Positions 48,379 through 60,857 of a stretch of DNA of 64,000 bases are shown here, one piece after another. The DNA is from Mangifera indica (Eukaryota > Streptophyta > Magnoliopsida > Sapindales > Anacardiaceae). Positions within the stretch are counted from its first letter, which is position 1, and each line of letters begins with the position of its first letter. The stretch spans positions 8,633,057 to 8,697,056 of the forward strand of contig NC_058143.1 in NCBI RefSeq assembly GCF_011075055.1, given 5' to 3'. Position numbers and translations under genes: made by a program. Under the pieces are notes generated by a model. The model made no database searches. It saw only the letters and a list, made by a program, of their open reading frames with translations, and was not told the origin of the DNA.

Positions 48379-48431
48379 AGATAAAATGTCCTAAAACTGA
48401 CAACACGAATGGTTGTTGAGGTATAATGGGT
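47990..48431 (-). repeat. Family 2 LTR, inverted, proximal part
   Basis: On the minus strand it aligns with 52318-52745: AACCATTCGTGTTGTCAGTT, then TTGACTATGATTTAATGACC on the plus strand against its complement at 52700. It holds an (AC)n/(AT)n microsatellite at 48346-48376 not present in the other copy. It abuts the copia reverse transcriptase fragment of opposite orientation. Confidence 0.75.
48346..48376. repeat. (AC)n(AT)n microsatellite
   Basis: About 11 AC units followed by four AT units inside the inverted LTR. Confidence 0.95.
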
Positions 48432-49810
48432 TTTCAAACAGAAAACTGACATAAAAGATAATGTGCATACCTATAAAGCAAGACTAATTGCCAAAGGTTT
48501 CACTCAGAATTATGGCATTAACTATAATGAAACTTTTTGGCCGGTTGCTATGATTAAGTCTATTAGGATTATATTTGCTATAGTTGCATAATATGATTAG
48601 AAAATCTTTCAGATGGATGTCAAAACTATCTTTCTAAATGGAAACCTCGTAGAGACGTCTATATGGTGCTATTCGATGGTTTCATTCTTGTTGGACAGGC
48701 AGACAAAGTATACAAGCTGGGAAAGTCTATTTATAGGCTTAAGCAAATTTGTTTTGATGAAACTATTTGTGAGTTTGAATTCATTAAGAATGAAGACGAG
48801 TCATGTATGTATAGGAAGGTCAGTAGGAGTGTGATTACATGTCTGGTATTATATGTCAATGACATCTTGATTATTGAAATGACTTATTGAACTTGTGCTC
48901 GATAAAGGTTTGGTTATCTAAATGGTTTTCTATGAAAGACTTAGGAGAAGCAACTTACATTCTAGTGACCAAAATTTACCAAGATAGAGAGCATAGACTG
49001 TTGGGCCTAAGTCAATGCAGTACATAAATAAGATATTGACTAGATTCAATATGAAAGAATCCAAGAAAGGATTTTTACTCATGTCCCATGGTGTATATAT
49101 TTTAAAAGAGATATACCTATGTACACAATCTGAGAGAGATAAGATGTGCAGGATCTCATATACTTCATCTATAAGATTATCATGTATGTCATGTTATTTA
49201 TAAGGATTGATGTCTTATATGCCTTGAGTGTTTGTAGTAGATATCAATCTAATGTAAGTGAAAAATGTTAAATGGTTGTCAAGAATATCTTGAAGTACCT
49301 GAGAAGAACTATAGATGCATTCTTGGTTTATGAAGGGGAATCTGAACTCACTATAAGAGGCTACAGTGACACAAGTTTCCAAACTGATCAAGATTGTTAT
49401 AAATCCTAATCGGGGTTTGTATTTTACTTGAATGGTGGTATAGTTAGCTGGAAAAGCTCTAAACAAGGTATAACGGTTGATTCTATAATAGAGTCTTAGT
49501 ACATTGCCTTTTCAAAAATAGTAAAAGAGGTTATATGAATCAAGACGTTCATGATTAAACTTGGAATGGTTCTAAATATAGCTGAGCTAATTAAGCTTCA
49601 TTACAACAATAATAAAGCGATTGCTCAAGTAAAGAAGTTACAGTCTCATCAGAGGTCCAAACACATACTTAGATGATATTACCTGATCCATAGATTGTAT
49701 AATGAGATGACATATATATAACAAGGATTGATACAAATGGCAATTTGACTACCTTATTAATAAAGCTTCTATCGTAGTATAAGCATGATAACCGATTGGT
49801 TATAGTGCAA
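48427..49810 (+). pseudogene. copia reverse transcriptase and RNase H relic
   Basis: Reads WVFKQKTDIKDNVHTYKARL, IAKGFTQNYGINYNETFWPV, then MDVKTIFLNGNLVE (48613), VYKLGKSIYRLKQICFDE, ESCMYRK and LYVNDILII. The palm YVDD has become YVND, losing a catalytic Asp. RNase H follows: GIVSWKSSKQGITVDSIIES, SHQRSKHILR and a worn C-terminus. A purine-rich GTGCAAGTGAGAGA (49805-49818) leads into the LTR at 49820. Gag, protease, integrase and the first part of reverse transcriptase are missing: the left side is cut at the inverted family 2 LTR. Confidence 0.82.
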
Positions 49811-49819
49811 GTGAGAGAT

Positions 49820-51139
49820 TGTTAGGGTAGATGCTCTAGAACCAATCGAATTTGACATTTGTGAATGTAATTTTATATTAATAATTAAAAAAGGATTTAT
49901 TATTATTTGATTCATATGTTGTCTATTTATATGATTGTGCAAATAACTTACTCTTAGAATGGTAAAACTATTATGAAAGGATTAGATGACTAATTGTGGT
50001 TACTATATGTACACTTTTAGTAGTTATTCTAGAAACATTCATAAACAATGAATAAAGGCACGTGTAATGATGATAAGATTATCATAGTGCTGAGTAACCC
50101 CATCAAAAGTAGTGGCAGTTCTCACATGTCAAAGCTGTTGTAGATAACTTGGTACACGTAACTATGATGTTACAAAAGCTTAAGAGATATTGGTTGAAAA
50201 AAGGATTGAATTACATGTAACTATGATGTTGTAAAAGCTTAAAAGAAGTCTGTTGACACTCTATCGTCTCAGTGACTATGATGCTTTGCTAGAGGCCAAT
50301 TTTGATTTATGTCTAAATTCAATATAAATTTAGACACTACCAATTTGATAAAAAGCTTTTGAGTCATACGTATATAGGGGTTAATTCGAACCTAGAGGCA
50401 AAGATTATTTGATAATAATCTTGGTGTTTAGGGAAAAAGATAACACGGTTGACCATATTTTGACCAAGTTAAACTTAGTGTCTATGGTGCTGTGAAACAC
50501 CATGCAAAAGTATTAAAGCATAGCACAACTGGACAAAATATTGTCCAATCATGCAAAGCCTAAAGTCATGCCAGGTGGTACACTTTTGGTGCTACCTATA
50601 CATGGCTTGAAAACTTGTTAGGCGGCATACTTGTGTGCCACCCGTGAAAGTTATGAAACATGTCAGTTGTGCATGTTTAGCCATGCATATGTGTTGAAGG
50701 TGCCATGTTTAGATAAAATCTTTGCAACATTCAGACACCTATACATATTTAAAAGTGTGTGTCAAAATTAAAAGAGTATATACAACATATACAAAAAAGA
50801 AAACAGGTTTCTGTTTTCTCTCCTTCTTCCCATAAACATAATTAATCTAGAAAAGAAGTTCTAGCAGCTTTCTCCCTAAATTACCTATTACATGCTTGTG
50901 TTTCATATGGATACCAAGACAATATTTTTCGAGAGTTGGATAACATTCAATCTCAAAATAAGTGAAGATTTGGAAGAGTTATTAACGCAAGTATAAACCT
51001 AAAACACCTTATAAGTTTTTTGTATGTTCATGAATATAGGTTTTAAAATGGGTGTCTTGATTAGGGTTTTTGTGATTCTTTGATTTAAAGTTTTTTAATT
51101 TCGTTGCATTACCAATTTTGGCACCTTGAAAACCCGACA
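49820..51139 (+). repeat. Family 1 LTR after the copia relic
   Basis: TGTTAGGGTAGATGCTCTAG to AACCCGACA, 1320 bp. It shares its start and many internal blocks with 60858-62693, with 53867-54880 and, inverted, with 5864-9140 (for example GGAGAGCTTAT-type and GTAAAAGCTTAA words). It is the 3' LTR of the relic to its left, but a primer-like site follows it as well. Confidence 0.75.
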
Positions 51140-51140
51140 A

Positions 51141-51152
51141 TGGTATTAGAAC
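51141..51152 (+). other. Primer-like site after the family 1 LTR
   Basis: TGGTATTAGAAC one base beyond the LTR end, the arrangement expected after a 5' LTR. The stretch 51153-51735 then looks like an untranslated leader without genes. Confidence 0.5.
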
Positions 51153-51735
51153 TATCGTTTAACATATTTTCATGAAAACATACACCTACTAGTTTGTTTT
51201 GATTAATTTTATGTGTTAAATGCATGTAATTGGATTAATCAAGACTAAAATTGGTAAAGATGATTTGCAATCATATTGTTGAACAATTTGTTGAATATCA
51301 TGTACAATACAAACTATGTTAAATTATTGAGTAATGGCATTTGAATTTTTCTTTGAGTTTTTTTGAAATTTATAAGTTGAATTTTGGTTGAAAGCCATAG
51401 GTTTCATATCGTTGCATGAAATCAGCTTTGAGTCTTGCTAACTGCATGATTTGAGGGTTATGACCATGTGAATACGATTTACTTGTTGTATTCCCTCAAC
51501 CTATGATTAGCTTGCCATGAGTAGGAGTCTTCTAGATTTTTCATCACTAGAAAACCTAGAAGACTAGGTTTAGAAAACCATTCATACATGTTATATTCCA
51601 AACTGTGCATAAAAGTCTAAGGTGGATAAGCCTTTGCATTATGAGTGGCACATGACTGGGCCATTTATTTGGTCCAACCATGACTAACTCATGGTGTATG
51701 ACACCAAAACATGACATAACTGGATATCAGGCCAA

Positions 51736-52300
51736 TCCAAGTGAGAAATATTGGTCAACTGTGAAATCAATCCTTAAATACTTAAAAAAGACTAAGGATC
51801 TTGTTTCGAGTTATGGGAGTTCAGAGTTAAACATTTAGAGATACTCAACTCATATTTCCAATCAAAAGTTGATAATAGAAAGTCTATGTTAGAGGTGTGG
51901 TTAGTTGGAAGAGTTTCAAACAATCAACCACAACTAACTCCATTACAAAAGCTAAGTATATTACTATTTCAAAAGCTATAAAAGAGACTGTATAAATGTA
52001 CAAGTTCGTATCCAAACTTGGTGTGTTTTCAAAGATGGCTTATCCTACAACCATGTTTTGTGATAAAATCGATGCTATTACACAGAAAAAAGAACCAAGG
52101 GCACATCAAAAGTCCAAACATATTCAGTGGAAGTATCACATTTTGAGAGAATTCGTTGGAACTGAAAAGATAATAATATAGAAGACATTGTCAATAGAAA
52201 ATGCAGTTAACCCATTGAATAAAATGATAACACTGAAATAGTTTAACCATCTTCTTGAGAAGATAGGTATACGATACAATAACAAATGTTTCTAGTACAA
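51736..52300 (+). pseudogene. copia RNase H fragment of the family 2 element
   Basis: NPSEKYWSTVKSILKYLKKT opens it; then stop-filled sequence; the frame 51996-52181 has EPRAHQKSKHIQWKYHILRE, and AVNPLNKMITLK follows. This is the C-terminal end of copia Pol. A purine tract AAGTGGGAG (about 52299-52307) leads into the family 2 LTR at 52313. Everything upstream of the last part of reverse transcriptase is missing. Confidence 0.75.
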
Positions 52301-52312
52301 GTGGGAGTTTTG

Positions 52313-53866
52313 TTAGTGTATACCCTAAGAACCATTCGTGTTGTCAGTTTTGGAGGCATTTTAATCCTATATGTACATTTATATGATTATTAATAAAAAA
52401 AGTGTTCTTTTTATTCATATGCATAAGTTGTTTACTTTATTTGCAATGATATAAAGTATGTATATAAACTATCCAGATGACTCACTTAATATATAAACTG
52501 AGTCATCAAATTGCTCCTTATGAACGTGACATAACTTGGGCAATTATATCACATAGTAGACGTATCAAATACCTCTATTGAATGTCATAAGATGACATTA
52601 GTACAAGTGATGATGATAGTTATGTCACTACGGTATTGGTATAGATTAATAGTTAGAGAACCATTTTTTAAACATGACCAAATGATGGTAAGTCATATGG
52701 TCATTAAATCATAGTCAATAACTTATCGTAAGATCGTACTAGTGTACGAAGTAATCCTTTGACCTGAGATGTCATTGTCAGATCTGATATGTATACATAC
52801 GATACATATGGTGTATAAATACAAGGTTAAACAAGCCATAGTGGTTATGTGTTATTTGAATGTGGAGAAGAATGACAGTCAAGATAGAATGTATTGACTC
52901 GAAAAGTATTAAGTTCTGAATATTTATTGATTCGACCCAGATCTAAGTTTTAAAGTGAACACTGATAAATATTGGAAATCAAGTCTCTAGCTAGAGTATA
53001 ATGTAAGTCATACAAAGGAGGTTCGTTATAACATGTTCTGAACATTTAAATAGATTATTTGTAAAGAATCGCAATTAGGACTTTGACAATCCATGAGTTC
53101 GAAATCGATTTAGATTAGACAATGGAAGGATATTACCTACATAGAATGTATGATTAGAGATATTAGGTTTGATAAAGTATTTCTTCACCATGGTTTAAGG
53201 GCTATGACATATTGCTAAATGTTTATCATATCTGTTGAGTTCCCAGTGCACTTTCAAATCGTCCAAAAAAGTACTCATGGCTATACCATGGTGAACCTAA
53301 AGAGTCACATCAATAAACCAAGCTTTCAAAAGGGAGGATTAATTATCCAAGGATGGTTAGCACCTTCAAAAAGATAATGAAAATCATATAAAATGTTATA
53401 TGGGTGAAAAAATAACATTTAAAAGTTAATATGTTAGTGAGATGAAATTAAGGCGGCTAAGGTATACACTTGATATACATATATGGTAAGACTTCAAATT
53501 ATGAATTTGTTAGGCCAAATAAGAATTTTGAAATTACAAAATAGGCCATCATTATATAAAATGCATTTTAGTTCATTTTGAACTAACAAAAGCATTTTTG
53601 CACTTTACTTTCTCTTACAAAACAAACTAAAAGTTCTCCTACCTCTTTAAGATTTGGCTTGGAAGGTACACTGTTTTGGAGATTCTTCAAGTGAAAAGCT
53701 TAATCTATCATTCTATATTCTTATAGGAGGCAAATGAGTAGGTAAAAGTTTCATCCTCCTCTTCTATGCCTTAATCATGCTTTGATTCTTATTCTACCTA
53801 CATGTATGGCATTCTGTACATCTTCTTCTTCACCTATAATTTTTATAAATTCTCTGAACATCACAA
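52313..53866 (+). repeat. Family 2 LTR, uninterrupted copy
   Basis: Begins TGTTAGTGTATACCC. It is the reference copy for the inverted halves at 47990-48431 and 39960-41062. The end is not certain: alignment runs to about 53800 and family 1 sequence starts by 53867. Confidence 0.68.
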
Positions 53867-54880
53867 GTGCATGTGATTTTTTGACTTAACGTCGCTAGAC
53901 CATTTTATGTAAAGATTGGTATGGTTTGATCATATTTAATGTGTTGTCATAATTGGAGTAACCATAAAGGTAATGATTGGTCATATTATGAGCTATATAG
54001 AGGCTATGATTGATCAATAAAGGATTTCTCACTCCTAAGTATAAGAAAAAATATCTCATATGAGAATACTAAATAATATTTATGATCTCTTGAATATGTG
54101 GTCATAATGGGATTAGATCCCAACCTGATCCATTTTTGTAATTAATTTGCATCAATTCATACCAAAAAGTCATTGAGATAGATATATTTCTATGTCTCAA
54201 TCTCAAGAGATATTGGTTGATGAAATGATTGAATTGCATGTACCTGTAATATTGTAAAAGCTTAACAGATGTCTATTGATAGTCTATTGACTAAGTGGCC
54301 ATGATGTCTTGCCAGACGCCAATTTTTGTTTATGTTTGGATTTGATTAGAATCTAGACACCATTGACTTAATAGAGAGCTTATGGGTCATATGTATGTAG
54401 GATTTGATTTGAACCCAAAAGCAAGGATTTTTTGGTTATAATCTTAGTGTTTAGGGATAAGTATAAGACTACGAATGGACTAGGCTTGTCTAATAGGATA
54501 GAAAAGCCTAGTTTGACCTTTCCTTAACTATGTATAATCGTGTCTAGTCCTTGTTAGCTATACGTCATTGTGACAAGTGGAATGACTATTCCATATTAAG
54601 GAGTTGGCTATTCCAAACGTCTATACTATATAAGGATGTGTTTTTATGGAAAAATAATTACACTTTTGTTTTGCACAACCTTAGCTGCTCTCTTACCTTA
54701 AACACAAGCTTTCAATCACACAACCTTAATAGCCTTTTCTAGTTCAACCAACCTTCTTTTGTGTTCGTGTTCTATATAGATACAAAGACACTACTTCTTA
54801 AAGGTAGGATGACATTATTCTCTAGCCACACAAAGAACAAAAAAGTTATCTAATGCATGTATAATTTTCTAAACACCCTA
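53867..54880 (+). repeat. Family 1 LTR fragment, 5' part missing
   Basis: Starts within the LTR at a point equal to about 61313 in the solo LTR (TGTAAAGATTGGTATGGTTTGA against TGTAAAGATTAGTATGGTTTGA-like pieces). It continues through AAGGATTTCTCACTCCTAAG, GAGATATTGGTTGATGAAA and CTTAATAGAGAGCTTAT. No coding content; the frame at 54551-54742 is not a gene. Confidence 0.65.
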
Positions 54881-54929
54881 ATAGAGTTTAATCTTGAGAT
54901 TAAAAGGACTCTTAGGCACCCAAGGAAAA

Positions 54930-56640
54930 ATAAGCAAGAAGAAGAAGAAGACAAAATAGTGATAAATATGGCACATTAACTGCTTAACATAAATAATCCA
55001 CAAGTACTATAAGATTATAATGTACCTAAAGCTCACGATGGGTTTTCAAGTGTTATTAAACCTGTTGTGGCAACAAATAAATTTGAGATCGAGTGGCCAA
55101 TCACTTAAATGGTCTAGCATAATTAATTTGGGGGAGTAACAACCAAAGATCCACATATGCACTTATCAACATTTTCACATATATGTAATACTTTCAAAAT
55201 CAATGGAGTTTTAGATGATGTCATCAAGTTGAGGTTGTTTCCATTTTCTTTTCAAGATAGAGTAATAACATGGTTAGACTTAAGAGCTTTAAGATCATTT
55301 AACATATGGCATGCATTGTCTCAAGCGTTCTCAATGAAGTACTTTCTACTGGGCAAGTCAACGAAGTTAAAGAATGACATTACCACTTTTGATCAACAAA
55401 AAGATGGGACATTATATGAAGATTGGGAGAGGTTTAATTCAGAGACAATGTCCATATCATGGCATGTCGGACTTCGTTATAGTTTAAACTTTTTGCAACA
55501 CACATTTAGGATAGATCAAGAGAAATTTAGATGATGCTGCTAAAGGTTTTTTCATAAGGTTAACCACGGAAGATGTTTTACAACTAATTGAGAGAATGGT
55601 TGCAAGTGGTTTTCAATGATTTGACAAAGGAATTGCACAAAAGAAACCTTTTGGGATGTATGAAGTCAAAGAGATCACAATGGTAAATGCAAAGTTAAAT
55701 GCCCTGATAGAAAAACTAAAGAAGTTGGATATAAAGGCTATGAATATATCGAGTTGTGACATATATGGAAGAGGGCATACAAGCCTAGAATGTCATCTAA
55801 TTAGCTAATACCCAACAATTGAGCTAATAAACCCTTTGAATTATAATCAAAGGGGGCAAAGGAATCCATGCTCAAATACTTACAATCCTGGATAGAAAAA
55901 TAACCCAACCTTCTCATGGAATAACCAATAACCTACCTCTAATCAAAGCCAATATTTTAGGCCAACACCTCCCAAATTTCAACTAATAAATTCAAACCCA
56001 CAACCACTACATCTATCATCTCAAGAACAAAAGACAGGCTTGAAATTAAAGATAGAGAACTTCATATTATAATAAAAACAAAATGATAAGGGAATGTTGG
56101 AGGTGCAATTAAGTCAACAAACCACCTTTTCTAGTTCAAAGGATGATATCATATTATAATTAATTTTTTTCAATTGACTAATCAGTCTCCTATTGTGAAT
56201 TCTTATTACAGGGTCAAAATCACAACTAAGTGCATGAAAGAGGTATTGAATAAAAAATATCTAGAGGACTAACTTGAAGCATTAATTATACTTGATGCTA
56301 TAATAAAGGACGAGAAGCACTTTCTTCAATTAGATGAATTAGACAAATACAAATTTGATGCCTACAAAAATTCCAAGAACTACAAGGAAGAAATTAAAAG
56401 AAGGCATGAAAAGCATAACCGGAAGAAGGAATTCAACAGAGGTAACATGGTGTTGTTGTTTAATTCAAGGTTGAAGTCTTTCCCAAGCAAGCCTAAGTCA
56501 AGATAGCAAGGACCTTTCAACTTTATGAAAGTATTGTCACATGAAGTTGCTGAAGTATAGAGTGAAATTTTAGAGCTTTTAAAGTAAATAAGTAGAGATC
56601 GAAACATATCTAGTTTGGAAATCTGTTGCAATGGGTATCT
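54930..56640 (+). pseudogene. Athila-like gypsy gag joined to integrase C-terminus
   Basis: The left part reads NKFEIEWPI, FGG, TKDPHMHLSTFSHICNTFKI, NGVLDDVIKLRLFPFSFQDR and YEDWERFNS (55157-55534 is open for 125 codons), the gag of Athila-type Ty3/gypsy elements. A knuckle-like SWKGHTSLECHL lies near 55780. From about 56319 the frame changes character: LDAYKNSKNYKEEIKRRHEK, EFNRGNMVLLFNSRLKSFPS and GPFNFMKVLSHEVAEV, the C-terminal tail of Athila integrase. Protease, reverse transcriptase, RNase H and the integrase core are gone, so this is an internally deleted element. Stops are frequent in both parts. Confidence 0.82.
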
Positions 56641-57395
56641 CTCACCTACTATCTGATCATCCACTATTATCTTTATGAATATGGGTTAATCTAATGACTT
56701 TAAACAAGTTCTTTTAGGAGGCAACCCAAGCTTTTAATTTCTTTCATATTTATTTTTCTTTTGCTTTGTTCTTTTAATTACCTTCTATTTTCATAGTAGC
56801 GTCATTTTTTTTTAATTGAAAGGTATTGTTGAAGGAATGAGAATGCAAATAGGCAAAGTTCAAGAGATTCTTTTAGATGGATGAAGTGGTTTAACTTAAA
56901 AAGGGAGTGCCTCTTAGCTCTAATGACTTTGATGCCCTGAATTAATTGATTAAATAATTTGATAGTATAATTTGCATTAATGATTGTTCTTAATTTTCTT
57001 AATTTGATGTGAACAAATAAGGTTACCTACATATTTGTGTTTGCTTAGGAAGTAGACTTGGATTTTGATCCTTATGTAAGATTGTCTAATACGGATGTAT
57101 TACTAGCCTTTTCTAACCAACTGTTTTTCTTAAGTCAATTTCCTATTTTGAACCCCTATGCAATACAACTATTAATACAAGTGAATTACTTGTGTTTGAG
57201 TTAGTTTCATATTTAGTTGTCTTTCATCTAATGCACCTGCTAATATAGGTATATTCCTTTTTTTTTTTTAAACTTTATGTCTCTACTATACCTTTTGTGC
57301 TTGAGCATTGTCAACGATTGTTTGTTTTAAAGTGCGGGGGAAGGTTTAGTTGATTACTTAAATTTTTTTGTTTTCGTCACATTTTCATCCATTCA
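56641..57395 (+). other. 3' internal region of the Athila-like element
   Basis: Holds TTTTAGGAGGCAACCCAAGC near 56715, the conserved sequence after Athila pol. At about 57335 the string AAAGTGCGGGGGAAGG resembles the purine-rich stretch seen toward the 3' end of such elements. No env-like frame remains. Confidence 0.6.
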
Positions 57396-58559
57396 TTTAT
57401 GCATATCACATTTTGTTTGCATATGCATTCACATATTGCATGTTATTTAGACATTAAGGCAAAGTTTAACCCAATAGGCACCATTTTTTTCATCAAGCCT
57501 AAAAAGCCTAGTAATATTTTCCTTCACTGCCCCACATGCATATATTGCCAATTGATAAGCCTTTGAGATTTGATTGCAATATAAATATATAATGGCCTAT
57601 GCAAATTTTCTTGTGTAACCTATATTTACCAACCCAGCCACCTAAAGAGAGCCTTACCTTGCATGAGTACATAATTGATGATAGGTGATAGACACCAAAA
57701 TTCATTTACTCCATCCGAAAAAGGAAAAAATGCACAAATCAATAGAGCTTATCTATAAGAATTACAAGAATTTCAAGTACAAAAGAAAATAAGTTTAGAG
57801 GATAAAAAAGAAAGGGAGAGTTTAAGAAAAAAAAGGGAAAAAGAAAGAAAAGGAAAAAAATATACACAAATAAATGCCTCTTTGCCTTATTAAGCGGAAA
57901 TGAAGTGCCAAAAAAAAAAAAAGAATACAAATGCTAATACAATCAAGTGTTCTAATCTTGTCTTCATTATTGTGATCGTGATTTTGTGAAAATATTCTTA
58001 TATCCCTTCATTTCATAGCTTATACCTTAGCCACTTTATAACCAAATAAAAGGCATATTGATCTTTTGAGGTGTTACATATACATTAGTGGAGATAGGTT
58101 GCTTGGTTTTGCCTATGAGATTCAAGTTGCATACCATTTGGGGATCATGGTAGTTGATATGTATATGTTTATATGAATTGCAACAACCATGGTTATGATG
58201 GCTATGGTTTATATTTCTTGATTGGTTTGAATAGTCAAGTTCCTCCAAACTGAGACCAGATATAACTAATCATTTTGACCACATGAGGGCCAACTTGGTC
58301 TCCCTCAGAGAGTTTGCAATCAAATAGTATGTTTGACACCTTATAACATTTGACCCTCACGAGTGCCATATAACTTACAAAGGTGAGCAAGAATGGATGG
58401 CACATTCATCTCCTAGTGTTGTTTTTATAACTCAAATGCCATGAAGGCTAACATGAGATATTGAACCTCCATGGAATTTAAAGGTTATTTCATGATATTT
58501 CCTTGTTTTATGTTTATTTGTGATTTTAGGATATTTAGTGAAGATTTCACCCTAACAAG
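57396..58559. other. Unassigned AT-rich stretch
   Basis: Purine-rich run at 57775-57865 and a poly(A) near 57910. No gene and no clear LTR pair. It may be remaining Athila sequence. Confidence 0.35.
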
Positions 58560-60857
58560 ACAGAATAGAGGTAATAGTGGTAGCAAAGGTCAAACTTACC
58601 CTATTTACAGTATAACAAGTAGACACTAGCCTTCTGACTTCAGAAATAGTGTAATATCAAATGGTTTTACCAATTGAAAAGTGGTTGGAAGTAGTTAAAG
58701 ATGTCATAAAGATTTACACCATGACAGTTGCTAATAAGATTCAATATGTCAACCTTTTGCTTAAGGATGATATAAAGGTATGGTGGCAGACGCTATGTAA
58801 GACCCACTAAGCATCAAAGATGACTTGGGCTAACTTCAAATAAGCCTTTGAAAAGGAGTATCTATTTGTAGATATCATGTATGTGAAAGCTTAGGAGCTC
58901 CTTTATCTAAAACAAGGTAATATATCAGTTAAGGAGTTTTCAAGGGTAGTCAACTTAGACCAAGGCAAGTTAAAGGTGTTTTTGAGTGGACTCAGATAAA
59001 GGTAATTCTTAGTAGACTTAAATTAGATATCGCCAAGGATGTTTTGATAGGAAACAATCCTCTCAAATCCTCAATAAAGCCCTGGGCAGAGTATTAAGAT
59101 CAAAGGTCATGAGGTAAAGGATAGCCCAAGAGAAGGAGATACCAGATTAGCTTATACTAGCAACCTTAGTTTAGAGACAAAGTCAGATGATTATAGATGG
59201 TAGTTAAGAGTATGGTAGCCAAGATAGGGGTAGCAAAGACCCCAAGGTTAAGAGACCCTTCCAACTGAGGAACGAAAAGAATTTAAAGAGTAAGAAACAA
59301 ACAAAAAAGGATCAACTAAGGTGAAATGATCCATCTACTTACCTTAGATGTTAACAAAAACATGTCAAAAAGTGTCTCATTAATCAAAAAGTATATTACA
59401 AGTGCAAGTAGCCTAACCATTTTTTTCGACAGTACATAACCCTAATAAAACAAACAGTTGAGGGAAGATAAGCTTGAGTGTTTGCAACCACTTAAAATCA
59501 ATTTGAGGCTAGCCCAATAGTAGTGAACAATCAATTAGTATTTCATTCTAGTCTTTTATATGCTTTAATTGATTATGGTACCATATATTGTTTCGTTGCT
59601 AAAGATATCAAATAGAGATTGGGGATAAAGCCCACAGTTGTTCCACAAATCAATATAGAAATACCTGATAGAGATAAAGTTCTTAGCAGTCATATGTTAG
59701 TTGGAAAGATGGTTTATTTGGAAGGCCAATAGATGGTCGTAGACCTAATATTTATAGACATGTTTGATTTTGATATGATTCTCAATATGGATTTGATAAG
59801 TAAATATGGGGCAAAAATCTATTACAAAAGAAAAAAGGTATATTTCAGTTTAGATAGTGGAGAACAGTTCACTTTTGGAGAGGCTCAAGTTCTTAGCATG
59901 ATGATTAGTAATGTTAAAATTAAAAAAAATATATAGAAAAAGGTGCATAGCATATTTGGCACATATAATGAATAGATCAAATAAGATAATTTCAGGTGTG
60001 AAGGATACTCTAGTAGTGTAAGAATTCTAAGATGTTTTCCTATATAGTCTTCTAGGGTTAGTACCCAAGAGAAAGTTGGAGTTTAGTATTGAGCTCATCT
60101 TGGGTACAATGCCAATTTTGGTGGCACCATATAGAATGGCCATAACAGAACTACAAGAGTTAAAGAAACAGTTACAAGAGCTATTAGATAGTGGTTTCAC
60201 CAAACTAAACCACTTACTATAGGGTACACCAATCCTATATATAAAAAAGAAAGATGGATCGATGAGAATATGTATCAACTATAAAAAGTTAAACAAGGTA
60301 ATTATGAAGAATAAGTATCCATTCCCAATGATTGATGATTTATTTGATTAAATCAAAGGTGCAGAAGTGTTTTCGAAGATTGACTTAAGTTAGGCTATTA
60401 TCGAGTTAGGGTTATTGAATGAGATATACCCAAGATATCATTCATAACTAGATATAGGCATTATGAGTTTATGGTTATGCCATTTGGTTGATCAATACCC
60501 TAACAGTATTCATGGATCTGATGAACAGGGTGCATTATGTGTTTGTGGTTATGCCATTTGGTTGATCAACACCCTAACAGTATTCATGGATTTGATGAAC
60601 AAGGTGTTCCAAGATAGTCTAGACAAGTTCTTGGTTGTTTTCATAAACGACATCCTTGTATACTTTAAGACTCGAGGGAAGCATTCATAACATTTAAGGT
60701 TTATGCTATAAAGGTTGAGAGAGAGACAATTGTTTGCCAAGTTTTCTAAATGCATGTTCTAATTAGACAGAGTGGTTAGACACGTGGCCTCAATAGATGG
60801 TATGTCAATTGACCCCAATAAAATTGAGGTTGTATTAGAGTGACAAAAGCTTAAGTT
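58560..60857 (+). pseudogene. Ty3/gypsy gag, protease and reverse transcriptase relic
   Basis: Gag capsid pieces EKWLEVVKDVIKIYTMTVAN, IKVWWQTLCKTH and LKQGNISVKEFSRVVN lie at 58670-58985. A worn zinc knuckle (VYYKCK, PNHFFRQY) lies near 59390. Protease is at 59540-59920 with ALIDYGTIYCFVA in place of the usual D-S-G and a long clear stretch 59733-59936 (DMFDFDMILNMDLISKYGAK). Reverse transcriptase is at 60040-60700 ([22 protein letters not shown], [29 protein letters not shown]). The palm motif reads VFINDILVYF, with Asn for a catalytic Asp. A 74-bp tandem copy breaks the frame at 60459-60606. The frame then reaches IDPNKIEVVLE and KLKF, where a solo LTR interrupts it. Confidence 0.85.
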
